Below are positions 1-6,884 of a DNA stretch of 16,097 nt, piece after piece. The stretch covers positions 1-16,097 of the forward strand of contig JAUUNJ010000023.1 of NCBI GenBank assembly GCA_030844625.1, read 5' to 3'. The stretch is from Roseburia sp. Lineage in GTDB: Bacteria; Bacillota; Clostridia; Lachnospirales; Lachnospiraceae. The notes beneath the pieces were generated by a model. That model did no database searches, was not told where the DNA came from, and saw only the letters and a program-made list of their open reading frames with translations. The position numbers and the translations under genes were made by a program. Each line of letters begins with the position of its first letter. Position 1 is the first letter of the stretch.

Positions 1-60
1 CTTATCTCCTTTACTGCAATTTTACTGAATTTTTATGGTAAATTTCGGCATTTGTTCTCC

Positions 61-88
61 TTGACAAAGCCCCAATCCGTGCTATTAT
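61..88 (+). promoter_or_regulatory. Sigma-A-type promoter of the HPr-like gene
   Basis: A perfect TTGACA -35 box (61-66) is followed after 16 bases by TATTAT (83-88), one base from the -10 consensus. Transcription should begin near 94-97, giving a short leader of about 25 nt that carries the ribosome site GAGGTG ahead of the ATG at 120. I see no operator-like repeat or cre-like site around it. Positions 1-60 show nothing recognisable. Confidence 0.7.
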
Positions 89-119
89 GTTACCATAAGA
101 GGAAGTGAGGTGTTGAATT

Positions 120-350
120 ATGAAAACAATTTCTATTAATTTAGGTTCCATCGACAAAGTAAAAGCTTTTGTTAATGATATTACTAAATTTGACAGCGAT
201 TTCGATTTAGTTTCCGGACGCTATGTCATTGATGCCAAATCAATAATGGGTATTTTCAGTCTTGATCTTTCAAAGCCAATCGATTTAAATATTCATGGTG
301 AAGATGAAATCGATCAGATTATGGAAGTCATCAAAAAATACGAAGCCTAA
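120..350 (+). CDS. HPr-like protein without the phospho-histidine loop
   Basis: A 76-residue protein with the HPr (PTS phosphocarrier) fold signature. The stretch AKSIMGIFSLDL (residues 39-50) matches the regulatory Ser46 region of HPr, with Ser41 at the position phosphorylated by HPr kinase. The length is slightly below the usual 85-90. The canonical GxHARPA loop carrying active-site His15 is absent: the aligned stretch is LGSIDKVKAF (8-17), with no histidine. The protein therefore cannot carry phosphate from enzyme I in the normal way. Crh of Bacillus also lacks this histidine and is purely regulatory, so a Crh-like or otherwise non-PTS role is possible, but that is inference. The gene is monocistronic, with its own promoter and terminator, and no PTS genes are nearby. 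The ATG at 120 has a good GAGGTG ribosome site about 8 bases upstream. Confidence 0.85.
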   Translation: MKTISINLGSIDKVKAFVNDITKFDSDFDLVSGRYVIDAKSIMGIFSLDLSKPIDLNIHGEDEIDQIMEVIKKYEA

Positions 351-375
351 ATATTCACGTAAACAATGAAACGTG

Positions 376-442
376 TATAAATAAATAAGCCACTGCACAT
401 TGAGAGTCTACTCTCATAAGAGCAGCGGCTTATTTATTTATA
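376..442. terminator. Bidirectional terminator between the HPr-like gene and thiI
   Basis: Two 20-base arms (377-396 and 422-441) are complementary with a single mismatch, making a long stem with an A/T-rich base and a GCC/GGC core. A smaller hairpin lies inside the loop: TGAGAG (401-406) pairs with CTCTCA (411-416) around a 4-base loop. The site lies between the convergent HPr-like (plus) and thiI (minus) stop codons. The AT-rich outer stem gives T-rich tails in both directions, as expected for a shared terminator. Confidence 0.8.
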
Positions 443-472
443 TAGGACGAATGTCCGTGACACCATGATGCT

Positions 473-1651
473 TTATCCTATCTGAATGACCTCTGCAGTC
501 TTCACTGCCTCATCAAACATTCTGTCAATTTCTTCGGCTAAATGTGTTTCCGATTTTTTAATTACATTAATATTTGGTTTTGTTACCGGGTGCTTTGCCA
601 CAAATGTTGTACAACAGTCTTCATATGGCAGAATTGATGTTTCATAAGTATTTATCTTTAGTGCAATGTCCACAATTTCCTGCTTGTCAAAAGCGATCAC
701 CGGTCTGAATACAGGCATTGTACAGACTTCATTTGTTGCTGCCAGACTCTGCATGGTCTGACTTGCCACCTGTCCGATGGATTCACCGGTAATAAGCCCT
801 TGTGCCTTTTCCTGTTTTGCAAAATATTCAGCAATCTTCATCATATATCTTCTCATAATAATCGTCAGTTCATCATGGGGGCATTTATCATAAATGTACA
901 TCTGAATATCCGTAAAATTAACCACGTACAGCTTCATTGGTCCGGAATATCTGGAAACCAGTTTTGCCAGATCCACCACCTTCTGTTTTGCACGTTCTGA
1001 TGTATATGGCGGTGCATGAAAATAAACCGCATCCACTGTCACACCTCGCTTTGCTGTCATCCAACCGGCCACAGGGCTGTCGATTCCCCCCGACAAAAGA
1101 AGCATTGCCTTTCCGGCAGTTCCCACGGGCATGCCGCCCGGTCCCGGAAGTACCTTTGAATATATATTAATATGATTTCTAATTTCAACATTTATAATCA
1201 CTTCCGGATTATGCACATCTACTTTAGTTTCGGGAAATGCATCGAGAATTCTTCCACCAAGTTCGGCGTTAATTTCCATTGATTCCATGGGATAATTTTT
1301 TCTTGCACGTCTCGCCATCACCTTGAACGTAAAATTTTTGTCAGTATAATTTTCATCAATATATTTAACTACTTCCGCAGCCATATCTTCGAATCCGGTA
1401 TCTTCTATCTGAATCATTGGGCAGATACCAACAATACCAAAAACATGCTGCAATGCATCTACTGCCTCTTCAAAATCATAATCCGAATCAGCCACAGCAT
1501 AGATTCTTCCGTATTCCTTTGTCACCTTAAACTGTCCGTCAATCTTATCAAGGGCACTCTGAGCATTGTTCACCAGTGCATCCTCAAAAAGATATCTGTT
1601 TTTACCTTTAATTCCGATTTCGGCATATTTTATCAAAAAAGACTTAAACAT
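473..1651 (-). CDS. thiI: tRNA 4-thiouridine synthetase ThiI (short form)
   Basis: ThiI adenylates U8 of tRNA and transfers sulfur to it, making 4-thiouridine; in many bacteria it also supports thiazole synthesis for thiamine. The 392-residue protein shows the N-terminal ferredoxin-like and THUMP regions (about 1-165), then the PP-loop pyrophosphatase motif SGGIDSP (187-193). A conserved CC pair lies at 346-347 in the stretch EDCCTTFVAKHP. There is no C-terminal rhodanese domain, as is usual in Firmicutes, where a dedicated cysteine desulfurase next door supplies sulfur. I chose the ATG at 1651 because MFKSFLIKYAEIGIKGKN is the family N-terminus and an AAGGA site lies about 9 bases upstream. 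The frame stays open to a GTG at 1723, but those 24 extra residues are encoded largely by the repeat-filled spacer. It is the last gene of the prmA-rsmE-desulfurase-thiI operon. Confidence 0.93.
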   Translation of the reverse strand: MFKSFLIKYAEIGIKGKNRYLFEDALVNNAQSALDKIDGQFKVTKEYGRIYAVADSDYDFEEAVDALQHVFGIVGICPMIQIEDTGFEDMAAEVVKYIDENYTDKNFTFKVMARRARKNYPMESMEINAELGGRILDAFPETKVDVHNPEVIINVEIRNHINIYSKVLPGPGGMPVGTAGKAMLLLSGGIDSPVAGWMTAKRGVTVDAVYFHAPPYTSERAKQKVVDLAKLVSRYSGPMKLYVVNFTDIQMYIYDKCPHDELTIIMRRYMMKIAEYFAKQEKAQGLITGESIGQVASQTMQSLAATNEVCTMPVFRPVIAFDKQEIVDIALKINTYETSILPYEDCCTTFVAKHPVTKPNINVIKKSETHLAEEIDRMFDEAVKTAEVIQIG

Positions 1652-1689
1652 ATTTCTTAATCCTTTCCCTCTTTTGCTACGGATGTAAT

Positions 1690-1724
1690 CCGCACTTTTT
1701 ATTCTTAACTGTTCCTTCTTCACT
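1690..1724 (-). repeat. Degenerate 7-bp repeat array, desulfurase/thiI junction
   Basis: Read on the minus strand, this junction divides into five contiguous heptamers: AGTGAAG (1718-1724), AAGGAAC, AGTTAAG, AATAAAA and AGTGCGG (1690-1696). The same unit types occur at the two upstream junctions of the operon. The first unit contributes bases to the TAG stop of the desulfurase gene (1723-1725). Confidence 0.6.
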
Positions 1725-2877
1725 ACCTTCTAACGTATTTTCTAAGCATAGGCAATAATTCTTTTAACTGCTCTACTGCATAATCTACTTCTTCCACAGT
1801 ATTAAATTCACAAAAACTGAATCTGACTGTGGATTCCAGCAGTTCCTTATCTATTCCCATTGCCTTTAAGGTGGCACTTACTGACGGCCTGTTAGACGAA
1901 CAGGCGCTTCCTGCTGAAATATAAATCCCTTTATCCTCCAATGCATGAAGCAGAACTTCACTTCTAACGCCTTTAAAACTTGCACTTACAATGTGAGGGG
2001 CGCCATCTGCTCCCTTTCTGCTGTTAATCGTCACATCCTCAATCTTTTCCAGTTGTTCAATCAGATAATCCTTTAATTTTGTAAGTTTCTTCACATTAGC
2101 ACTCAGATGTTCATAACAGTCCTTTGCAGCCTGACCGATTCCCGCAATTCCCGGTACATTTTCCGTACCGGAACGAACTCCCATCTGCTGTCCTCCACCA
2201 AAAATGATTGGATTGATTTTTGTATTCTTCTTAATGTAAATAAAACCGCTTCCCTTCGGTCCGTGAATCTTGTGTCCGCTGACCGTCAGCAAATCAATCT
2301 GATCCTTTTTGGGCTTTATATCCATCTTACCAAACGCCTGTATGGCATCCACATGATAAACAACCTGTGGATTGATTGTCTTTATATAATGACCGATTTC
2401 TGAAACAGGCTGAATTGCACCCACTTCATTATTGACGTACATAACTGATACAAGTATAGTTTCTTCATCCATCTCTTTTTTTAGCGCTTCCACACTTGCT
2501 TTCCCGAAACAATCCACCGGCAGATAAACAACATTAAATCCCTGCTGTTCCAAATACTTCATAGGACCTGCAACCGATGAATGTTCTATGGCTGTAGTTA
2601 TAATTTTATTGCCCTTACGCTTATTTGCCATGACACTTCCAATAATAGCCATATTGTTGGACTCTGTACCACCTGACGTGAAATAAATTTCCTTTGGATC
2701 AACCTTTAAAATTTTCGCAATATTCTCCTGTGATTCTTTTATATATTTTTCGGCATTGACTCCTACCATGTGCATGGATGACGGATTGCCAAAATCTTCT
2801 GTCATTGTCTTTACAACAATATTTTTCACTGATTCCGTAACAACCGTGGTTGCCGAATTATCAAAATATGCTTCCAT
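1723..2877 (-). CDS. NifS/IscS-type cysteine desulfurase, probable ThiI partner
   Basis: A PLP-dependent enzyme that takes sulfur from L-cysteine as an enzyme-bound persulfide and passes it on. The 384-residue protein begins MEAYFDNSATT, the classic family N-terminus. It has the cofactor histidine in IEHSS (H99), the PLP lysine in SGHKIHGPKG (K203), RSGTEN (235-240) and the catalytic cysteine in SAGSACSS (C326). The short spacing around this cysteine is typical of class I enzymes. thiI follows directly, overlapping only if thiI is read from its upstream GTG. This arrangement resembles the nifZ-thiI pair of Bacillus, so its main job is probably tRNA thiolation, though Fe-S assembly cannot be excluded. 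The start is one of two adjacent ATGs (2880 or 2877); GAGGT is better spaced for 2877. The frame is open to a GTG at 2904 that overlaps rsmE, through spacer repeats, so I rejected it. Confidence 0.92.
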   Translation of the reverse strand: MEAYFDNSATTVVTESVKNIVVKTMTEDFGNPSSMHMVGVNAEKYIKESQENIAKILKVDPKEIYFTSGGTESNNMAIIGSVMANKRKGNKIITTAIEHSSVAGPMKYLEQQGFNVVYLPVDCFGKASVEALKKEMDEETILVSVMYVNNEVGAIQPVSEIGHYIKTINPQVVYHVDAIQAFGKMDIKPKKDQIDLLTVSGHKIHGPKGSGFIYIKKNTKINPIIFGGGQQMGVRSGTENVPGIAGIGQAAKDCYEHLSANVKKLTKLKDYLIEQLEKIEDVTINSRKGADGAPHIVSASFKGVRSEVLLHALEDKGIYISAGSACSSNRPSVSATLKAMGIDKELLESTVRFSFCEFNTVEEVDYAVEQLKELLPMLRKYVRR

Positions 2878-2884
2878 CATTACC

Positions 2885-2905
2885 TCTAATTTTTCACTCT
2901 TCACT
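2885..2905 (-). repeat. Degenerate 7-bp repeat array, rsmE/desulfurase junction
   Basis: On the minus strand there are three contiguous heptamers: AGTGAAG (2899-2905), AGTGAAA (2892-2898) and AATTAGA (2885-2891). The last rsmE codons, Ser-Glu-Glu and the TGA stop (2894-2905), are simply the array read in that frame. The following GGT completes the ribosome site of the next gene. Confidence 0.6.
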
Positions 2906-3631
2906 ATAAAACATCAGCACCGCCATCAATGCCATGCCTGCCGTCTCTGTTCTCAATATCCTTTTTCCAAGGGTTATATCACTTGCTCCTGATTTAATTG
3001 CCTGCTCAACTTCCTCTGGAGCAAAACCGCCTTCCGGACCAATAAATATGCCGATACTCATTCCCGCCTCTATATTACCTATAATCTGCCGGGTGCGCTC
3101 CATATTTTCTGCCTCTTCATAGGGTATCAGTGCCAAATCCATTTCCTTTGCCCGCTCCAAAGCACTTTTAAATGATATAGGCATTGAAACTTCGGGAACA
3201 ATCCCCCTCTTTGATTGTTTTGCCGCACTCTCTGCGATGGCATTCCAACGTTTTGTCTTTGCCGCAGCCTTTTTTTCATCCAGCTTTACAATACAACGTT
3301 TCGTGGAAACCGGTACAATTTCATAAGCCCCCAGTTCCACCATTTTCTGAATGACAGTTTCCATTTTATCACCTTTTGGCAATGCCTGGAACAAAGTGAC
3401 TTTTACGGGCAGTTCCCTTGCCGGACCATCCACATCTTCAATTTTTGCTTTCACCTGATCACTTCCAATAGTTTCAAGAACACACCTGTACTCCCGATCC
3501 TGTCCATTACTGACAAGCACTTTTTCCCCCGGTTTCATACGGAGTACATTTTTAATATGATTCACATCAGGACCTGTAATTACTATTTCATCCTGAAGAA
3601 TCTGACTTTCATCCACAAAAAATCTATACAT
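2894..3631 (-). CDS. rsmE: 16S rRNA m3U1498 methyltransferase RsmE
   Basis: RsmE methylates N3 of U1498 in helix 44 of 16S rRNA, using S-adenosylmethionine. The 245-residue length is normal. The N-terminal PUA-like RNA-binding part (about 1-70) contains HIKNVLRMKPGE (25-36). The C-terminal SPOUT knot domain shows LPKGDKME (84-91), KRWNAIAESAAKQSKR (127-142), the SAM-pocket IGPEGGF (197-203) and LGKRILRTETA (221-231). The ATG at 3631 starts the family N-terminus MYRFFV, 19 bases after the prmA stop, with a weak purine-rich ribosome site (GAAGAG). PrmA upstream and RsmE are adjacent in many Firmicutes. The three C-terminal residues SEE come from the intergenic repeat array. Confidence 0.95.
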   Translation of the reverse strand: MYRFFVDESQILQDEIVITGPDVNHIKNVLRMKPGEKVLVSNGQDREYRCVLETIGSDQVKAKIEDVDGPARELPVKVTLFQALPKGDKMETVIQKMVELGAYEIVPVSTKRCIVKLDEKKAAAKTKRWNAIAESAAKQSKRGIVPEVSMPISFKSALERAKEMDLALIPYEEAENMERTRQIIGNIEAGMSIGIFIGPEGGFAPEEVEQAIKSGASDITLGKRILRTETAGMALMAVLMFYSEE

Positions 3632-3635
3632 ATCT

Positions 3636-3663
3636 CTTCACTCTTAACCATTAACTATTAACT
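3636..3663 (-). repeat. Degenerate 7-bp repeat array, prmA/rsmE junction
   Basis: On the minus strand there are four contiguous heptamers: two identical AGTTAAT units (3657-3663 and 3650-3656), then GGTTAAG (3643-3649), then AGTGAAG (3636-3642). The array encodes the last residues and the TAA stop of prmA and fills the spacer to the rsmE ATG, including its weak ribosome site. Confidence 0.65.
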
Positions 3664-4607
3664 GCTATTATAGCTCTCCAGTCCCCCTGTTTTTCAACAT
3701 GAGCCAGTTTTAGATTTTGATTACAATTTATGGCATCCTTAACCGCTTCTTCTTTCATATAGATAATTCCCGAAGAAATAAAAAATCCTCCCGGCTTTAA
3801 AAACCTGTCCGCAATTGCTGCAATGGGAATAATCACATCTGCAAGAATATTTGCCACAACAATATCGTATTGCTCTTTTTCAAACTCTGCCTGCATTGTC
3901 TCATCTTCCAGAATGTTACCTTCTATCATGGTGACATCATCTGTGGAAATATGATTCACCTCAAAGTTTTCCTTTGATGCCACAATTGCCGCACTGTCAA
4001 TGTCAGTCATTACTATTGTTCCTGCGCCTAATTTTTTTGCCACAATAGAGAGAATTCCACTGCCGCATCCCAAATCCAGAACTCTGTCCCCCCGCTTAAC
4101 ATATTTAATTAATTGCTTTATGCAAAGCTGGGTAGTATCATGCTTTCCTGTGCCAAAAGCTGTTCCCGGATCAATTTCAATCATCTGCATATCCTTATGG
4201 GCATCGTCAATCTCCTCCCATGTTGGCTTAATAAAAAAGTTATCTACAGTAAAAGATTTAAAATATTTTTTCCAGTTGTTAACCCAGTCCACATCCTCAG
4301 TCATACTTTTCTCAATACTTCCTTCACCTATATCAACAAAAGTGTTCGCTTCTTTTAATTTTTCACGGAGCCGCTCCAGAAGTTCTTCTCCATCGTCTTT
4401 TTCTTCTGTATAGAAGCTAACATACGCAGTACCATCATCCTCTGGCAGATCTGCAAGATAATCTATAAACTGTTTCTCTTTTTCCTCCTGAGATAACTGA
4501 ACATAATCTTCCACTTCCATTCCGTTGATTCCCAGTTCTATCAAAATTCCGCAGACAAAATCTGTTGCCTGTGTTGTTGTTTTAAGCCTGTATTTATTCC
4601 ATTTCAT
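3651..4607 (-). CDS. prmA: Ribosomal protein L11 methyltransferase PrmA
   Basis: PrmA trimethylates the N-terminus and lysines of ribosomal protein L11 with S-adenosylmethionine. The 318-residue protein has the small N-terminal L11-binding domain, a linker with WVNNWKKYFK (108-117), and the family signature EIDPGTAFGTGKHDTT (144-159). The Rossmann SAM-binding loop DLGCGSG (178-184) and the NILA motif (253-256) follow. The ATG at 4607 has an AGAGG site about 8 bases upstream. It leads the operon prmA-rsmE-desulfurase-thiI, and a good promoter lies about 100 bases upstream. In many Firmicutes prmA follows dnaJ directly; here about 6.7 kb separates them. Confidence 0.96.
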   Translation of the reverse strand: MKWNKYRLKTTTQATDFVCGILIELGINGMEVEDYVQLSQEEKEKQFIDYLADLPEDDGTAYVSFYTEEKDDGEELLERLREKLKEANTFVDIGEGSIEKSMTEDVDWVNNWKKYFKSFTVDNFFIKPTWEEIDDAHKDMQMIEIDPGTAFGTGKHDTTQLCIKQLIKYVKRGDRVLDLGCGSGILSIVAKKLGAGTIVMTDIDSAAIVASKENFEVNHISTDDVTMIEGNILEDETMQAEFEKEQYDIVVANILADVIIPIAAIADRFLKPGGFFISSGIIYMKEEAVKDAINCNQNLKLAHVEKQGDWRAIIAVNS

Positions 4608-4704
4608 AAAAATAACCTCTTTTTATTATTCCAAAAGATTTGTGATTTGTCATGTGAAACAGTTTATATCCGGCATGCATAAACTGCGCAATTACTAACT
4701 AAGT

Positions 4705-4733
4705 ATCATACCATAAGGTTTTTGATTAAGCAA
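4705..4733 (-). promoter_or_regulatory. Promoter of the prmA-rsmE-desulfurase-thiI operon
   Basis: On the minus strand TTGCTT (4728-4733) and TATGAT (4705-4710) are 17 bases apart, and a TGG just before the -10 box makes an extended -10. The predicted transcript has a leader of about 90 nt before the prmA ATG. I see no convincing riboswitch or operator in it. Confidence 0.65.
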
Positions 4734-4782
4734 ACTATGATTTTATTTTACAGCAAAACACTATGTTGTTTTGGGATATAAC

Positions 4783-4827
4783 AATGGAGCCACCTTCAAT
4801 CTTTTTCGTTGGTATGGTGGCTCCATT
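4783..4827 (-). terminator. Terminator of the LRR protein gene
   Basis: A perfect 12-bp stem (4783-4794 with 4816-4827) encloses a 21-base loop. It starts nine bases past the LRR gene stop codon. On the minus strand the stem is followed by TTGTTATAT, a modest T-rich tail. It separates the LRR gene from the prmA promoter. Confidence 0.8.
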
Positions 4828-4835
4828 TTATAATA

Positions 4836-6689
4836 CTAGATCAGTTTATAGTTAATATAATAGCGCCTTGTTGCATACGCCATCGCTCTTGAACTCTTCT
4901 TGCAATAGAATGTCACATTGTCACATTCACTAAATGCACTTTTTGAAATTGATGTTACAGATAACGGGATTGTAATCTTTCTTAACTTGCCACATCCATG
5001 AAATGCATTTCTTTGAATCTTCAAAGTTCCCTTTCCAATGGTTACTCTTCTAAGATTCTTACATTCCCAGAATGCTGCGTTTGAAATTTTTCTAACTGAG
5101 CCGGGAATATTAATATTAGTTAAATTATTACAATATTCAAATGCAGAATAACCAATGGTTGTAACAGAATTTGGAATAACAATATTTGCTGCCTGTGAAT
5201 GTTGGAATGCAGATTCTCCAATAGCAATCACTGTGTTCGGAATATTAATTGTTCCTGTTTTGCTTGATGGACAGGTAATGAGTGTCGTAAAATATTTGTT
5301 ATAAAGAATACCGTCCGCTGCTTTAAAGTTTGTATTCTTATTTGTTGCATATCCCGTAATTTTACCACATCCGTAGAATGCTGTTGTTTCTATTTTATTT
5401 ACACCACTCGGGATTTCAAATACACCTGTCTTTCCTGCCGGAACAGTAATCAAAGTTGTTCCTGCCTTATCAAAAAGGCATCCTTCTTTTGTGGAATATA
5501 AAGAATTATTTTTATCTACTACAATACTGGTTAATGCATCACAATCTGCAAATGCATTTTCGGCAACAAAATTAACTTTTTCACCGATGGAAATAGTTTT
5601 TAATTTATCACAATTACTGAATGCCCAATAATCAATCATTGTAACGCTGTTACCAATCGTAACCTTTTCACATCCTGCTTTTTCGAAAGCCTGATACCCT
5701 ATACTGGTCACATTGTTTGGAATAACCACTTCTTTTAATGCTTTACAGCCTTTGAACGCTGCCTCGCCTATACTAAGCACAGACTTTCCAATTTCAATTG
5801 TTTCTAATTTACTGCACTTATAGAATGTATTGTCTTTAATTATAGTGATTTTATCTGATATTTTTATGCCCTTTAAATTAGATGCTTTACTAAATGCAGC
5901 GGTTTTAATATCCTCAATAGATTCGGGAAGTTTAATTTCAACTGCACCGGTTTTGCTAAAAGCATTTTTATTAATTGTCTTTGTACCTTCTTTCACAACT
6001 ATTGTTTTCAGATTAGGTGTGTTGCTGGCAATATATCTTGGAATTACTTCAATATTTTTTGATAACTTTAATGTTGTTAATTTTTTACAACCACTAAATG
6101 CATTTCCTTCGACCTTATGTACACTATCAGGTATTTCCAAATTTTTAATGGCTGTACCGCAAAAAGCATACGCTCCGATTTTCTTTACCCGCTTTCCAAA
6201 ATGAATTTCGGTTAACCTTTTACACTTATAAAAAGTATCATACGGTATTTCCTCTGTATTCCATGTTACGGAAACCAGAGATTTACAATTGCTAAAAATA
6301 TTACCTTCTACATCATTAATATGTTTATCAATTGTTATTTTCCTTAATCCTGTGCGTGCGAAAGCCCATCCTTTAATTTCTTTTACCGTTTCTGGAATAC
6401 TTACCTCTTTTACTGTAGCCATTTCTTCAAATGTGCCATATCCAATTCTTGTGATTCCTTTTTGGATTACTACTTTTTTTACTTTCAATGAGTACCATGC
6501 CTCATTATTTGTAATCGTACCTTTACCGCTGATAGTCAATGTGGATGTATCTTTGTTGTAAGCCCATGTCGCATTTTTACCGCAGTCGTGCGTTATTTCG
6601 GTAGTTGTTGCTTTTGCAATAACCGATCCCCCTAAAAGAAGGGCTGCAATTATAATTAGGTTTGCAAAACCTTTTATCATTTTTTTCAT
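4836..6689 (-). CDS. Secreted BspA-type leucine-rich-repeat protein
   Basis: A 617-residue exported protein. Residues 1-26 form a signal peptide (MKKMIKGF, hydrophobic LIIIAALLLGG, cleavage near AKA). Residues about 31-66 hold a small N-terminal module with HDCGKNATWAYNKDTSTLTISGKG, commonly seen ahead of such repeats. Most of the rest is tandem LRR_5 (BspA/TpLRR) units of about 22-23 residues, pattern IPxSVxxIGxxAFxxCxxLxxI. They are interrupted at about 391-480 by two loops with SLYSTKEGCLFDKAGTTLITVPAGKTG-like wording, which are also normal in the family. The family mediates surface adhesion and ligand binding. No sortase motif, S-layer domain or membrane anchor is visible; the C-terminus ends in a basic, aromatic tail (CKKSSRAMAYATRRYYINYKLI, 596-617). 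A strong GGAGGTT site precedes the ATG. The ligand cannot be guessed. Confidence 0.9.
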   Translation of the reverse strand: MKKMIKGFANLIIIAALLLGGSVIAKATTTEITHDCGKNATWAYNKDTSTLTISGKGTITNNEAWYSLKVKKVVIQKGITRIGYGTFEEMATVKEVSIPETVKEIKGWAFARTGLRKITIDKHINDVEGNIFSNCKSLVSVTWNTEEIPYDTFYKCKRLTEIHFGKRVKKIGAYAFCGTAIKNLEIPDSVHKVEGNAFSGCKKLTTLKLSKNIEVIPRYIASNTPNLKTIVVKEGTKTINKNAFSKTGAVEIKLPESIEDIKTAAFSKASNLKGIKISDKITIIKDNTFYKCSKLETIEIGKSVLSIGEAAFKGCKALKEVVIPNNVTSIGYQAFEKAGCEKVTIGNSVTMIDYWAFSNCDKLKTISIGEKVNFVAENAFADCDALTSIVVDKNNSLYSTKEGCLFDKAGTTLITVPAGKTGVFEIPSGVNKIETTAFYGCGKITGYATNKNTNFKAADGILYNKYFTTLITCPSSKTGTINIPNTVIAIGESAFQHSQAANIVIPNSVTTIGYSAFEYCNNLTNINIPGSVRKISNAAFWECKNLRRVTIGKGTLKIQRNAFHGCGKLRKITIPLSVTSISKSAFSECDNVTFYCKKSSRAMAYATRRYYINYKLI

Positions 6690-6800
6690 AAATAACCTCC
6701 GTGTATTTGTTTTATACTTATTAAACGCTGGTATTCTGAAAAATATTTCATCTTTTTTATTATTTTCATAAAACTTTTAACCTATAGCCTCTGATAAGTA
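6690..6800. other. AT-rich spacer upstream of the LRR gene
   Basis: This divergent spacer must contain the LRR gene promoter, but I find no convincing one. The best minus-strand candidate is TTCAGA, then 18 bases, then TATAAA, which is weak. Apart from the GGAGG ribosome site next to the LRR start, nothing else is recognisable. Confidence 0.4.
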
Positions 6801-6829
6801 TTGACATATTGATATCATAATGATATCAT
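6801..6829 (+). promoter_or_regulatory. Promoter of the SPFH/RHH operon
   Basis: Perfect TTGACA (6801-6806), a 17-base spacer and TATCAT (6824-6829), preceded by TGA that gives an extended -10. Transcription should start near 6836, giving a leader of about 50 nt to the ATG at 6885. The spacer and the -10 box overlap a palindrome, so the promoter is probably repressible. Confidence 0.75.
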
Positions 6830-6844
6830 TTAAATATCGATATT
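6810..6844. promoter_or_regulatory. Probable operator: palindromic half-sites overlapping the promoter
   Basis: Two copies of the self-complementary octamer TGATATCA (6810-6817 and 6821-6828) are centred 11 bp apart, about one helical turn. Together they form a perfect 19-bp odd palindrome, TGATATCATAATGATATCA. A third related palindrome, AATATCGATATT (6833-6844), lies over the likely transcription start. Paired half-sites 11 bp apart suit ribbon-helix-helix repressors such as Arc, and the operon's second gene encodes such a protein. Autoregulation is inferred, not shown. Confidence 0.6.
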
Positions 6845-6884
6845 AATTATTTATGCACCTATTATGGGCAGAAAGGAATTATTT

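Noticed and set aside
1652..1723. Upstream extension of thiI to a GTG at 1723 (24 extra residues)
   Set aside because: The extension is spacer sequence, largely built from heptamer repeats. ThiI proteins start at MFKSFLIKYAEIG, and a proper ribosome site precedes that ATG.
2096..2104. TTAGCACTC, identical to one arm of the CIRCE operator
   Set aside because: It lies inside the desulfurase coding region, and the second arm (GAGTGCTAA after 9 bases) is absent, so it is a chance half-site.
4836..6689. Repeated DNA in the LRR gene as a possible CRISPR-like or satellite array
   Set aside because: The repeats are diverged, are in frame at about 66-69 bases and encode the LRR consensus. They are protein repeats, with no constant repeat/spacer pattern.
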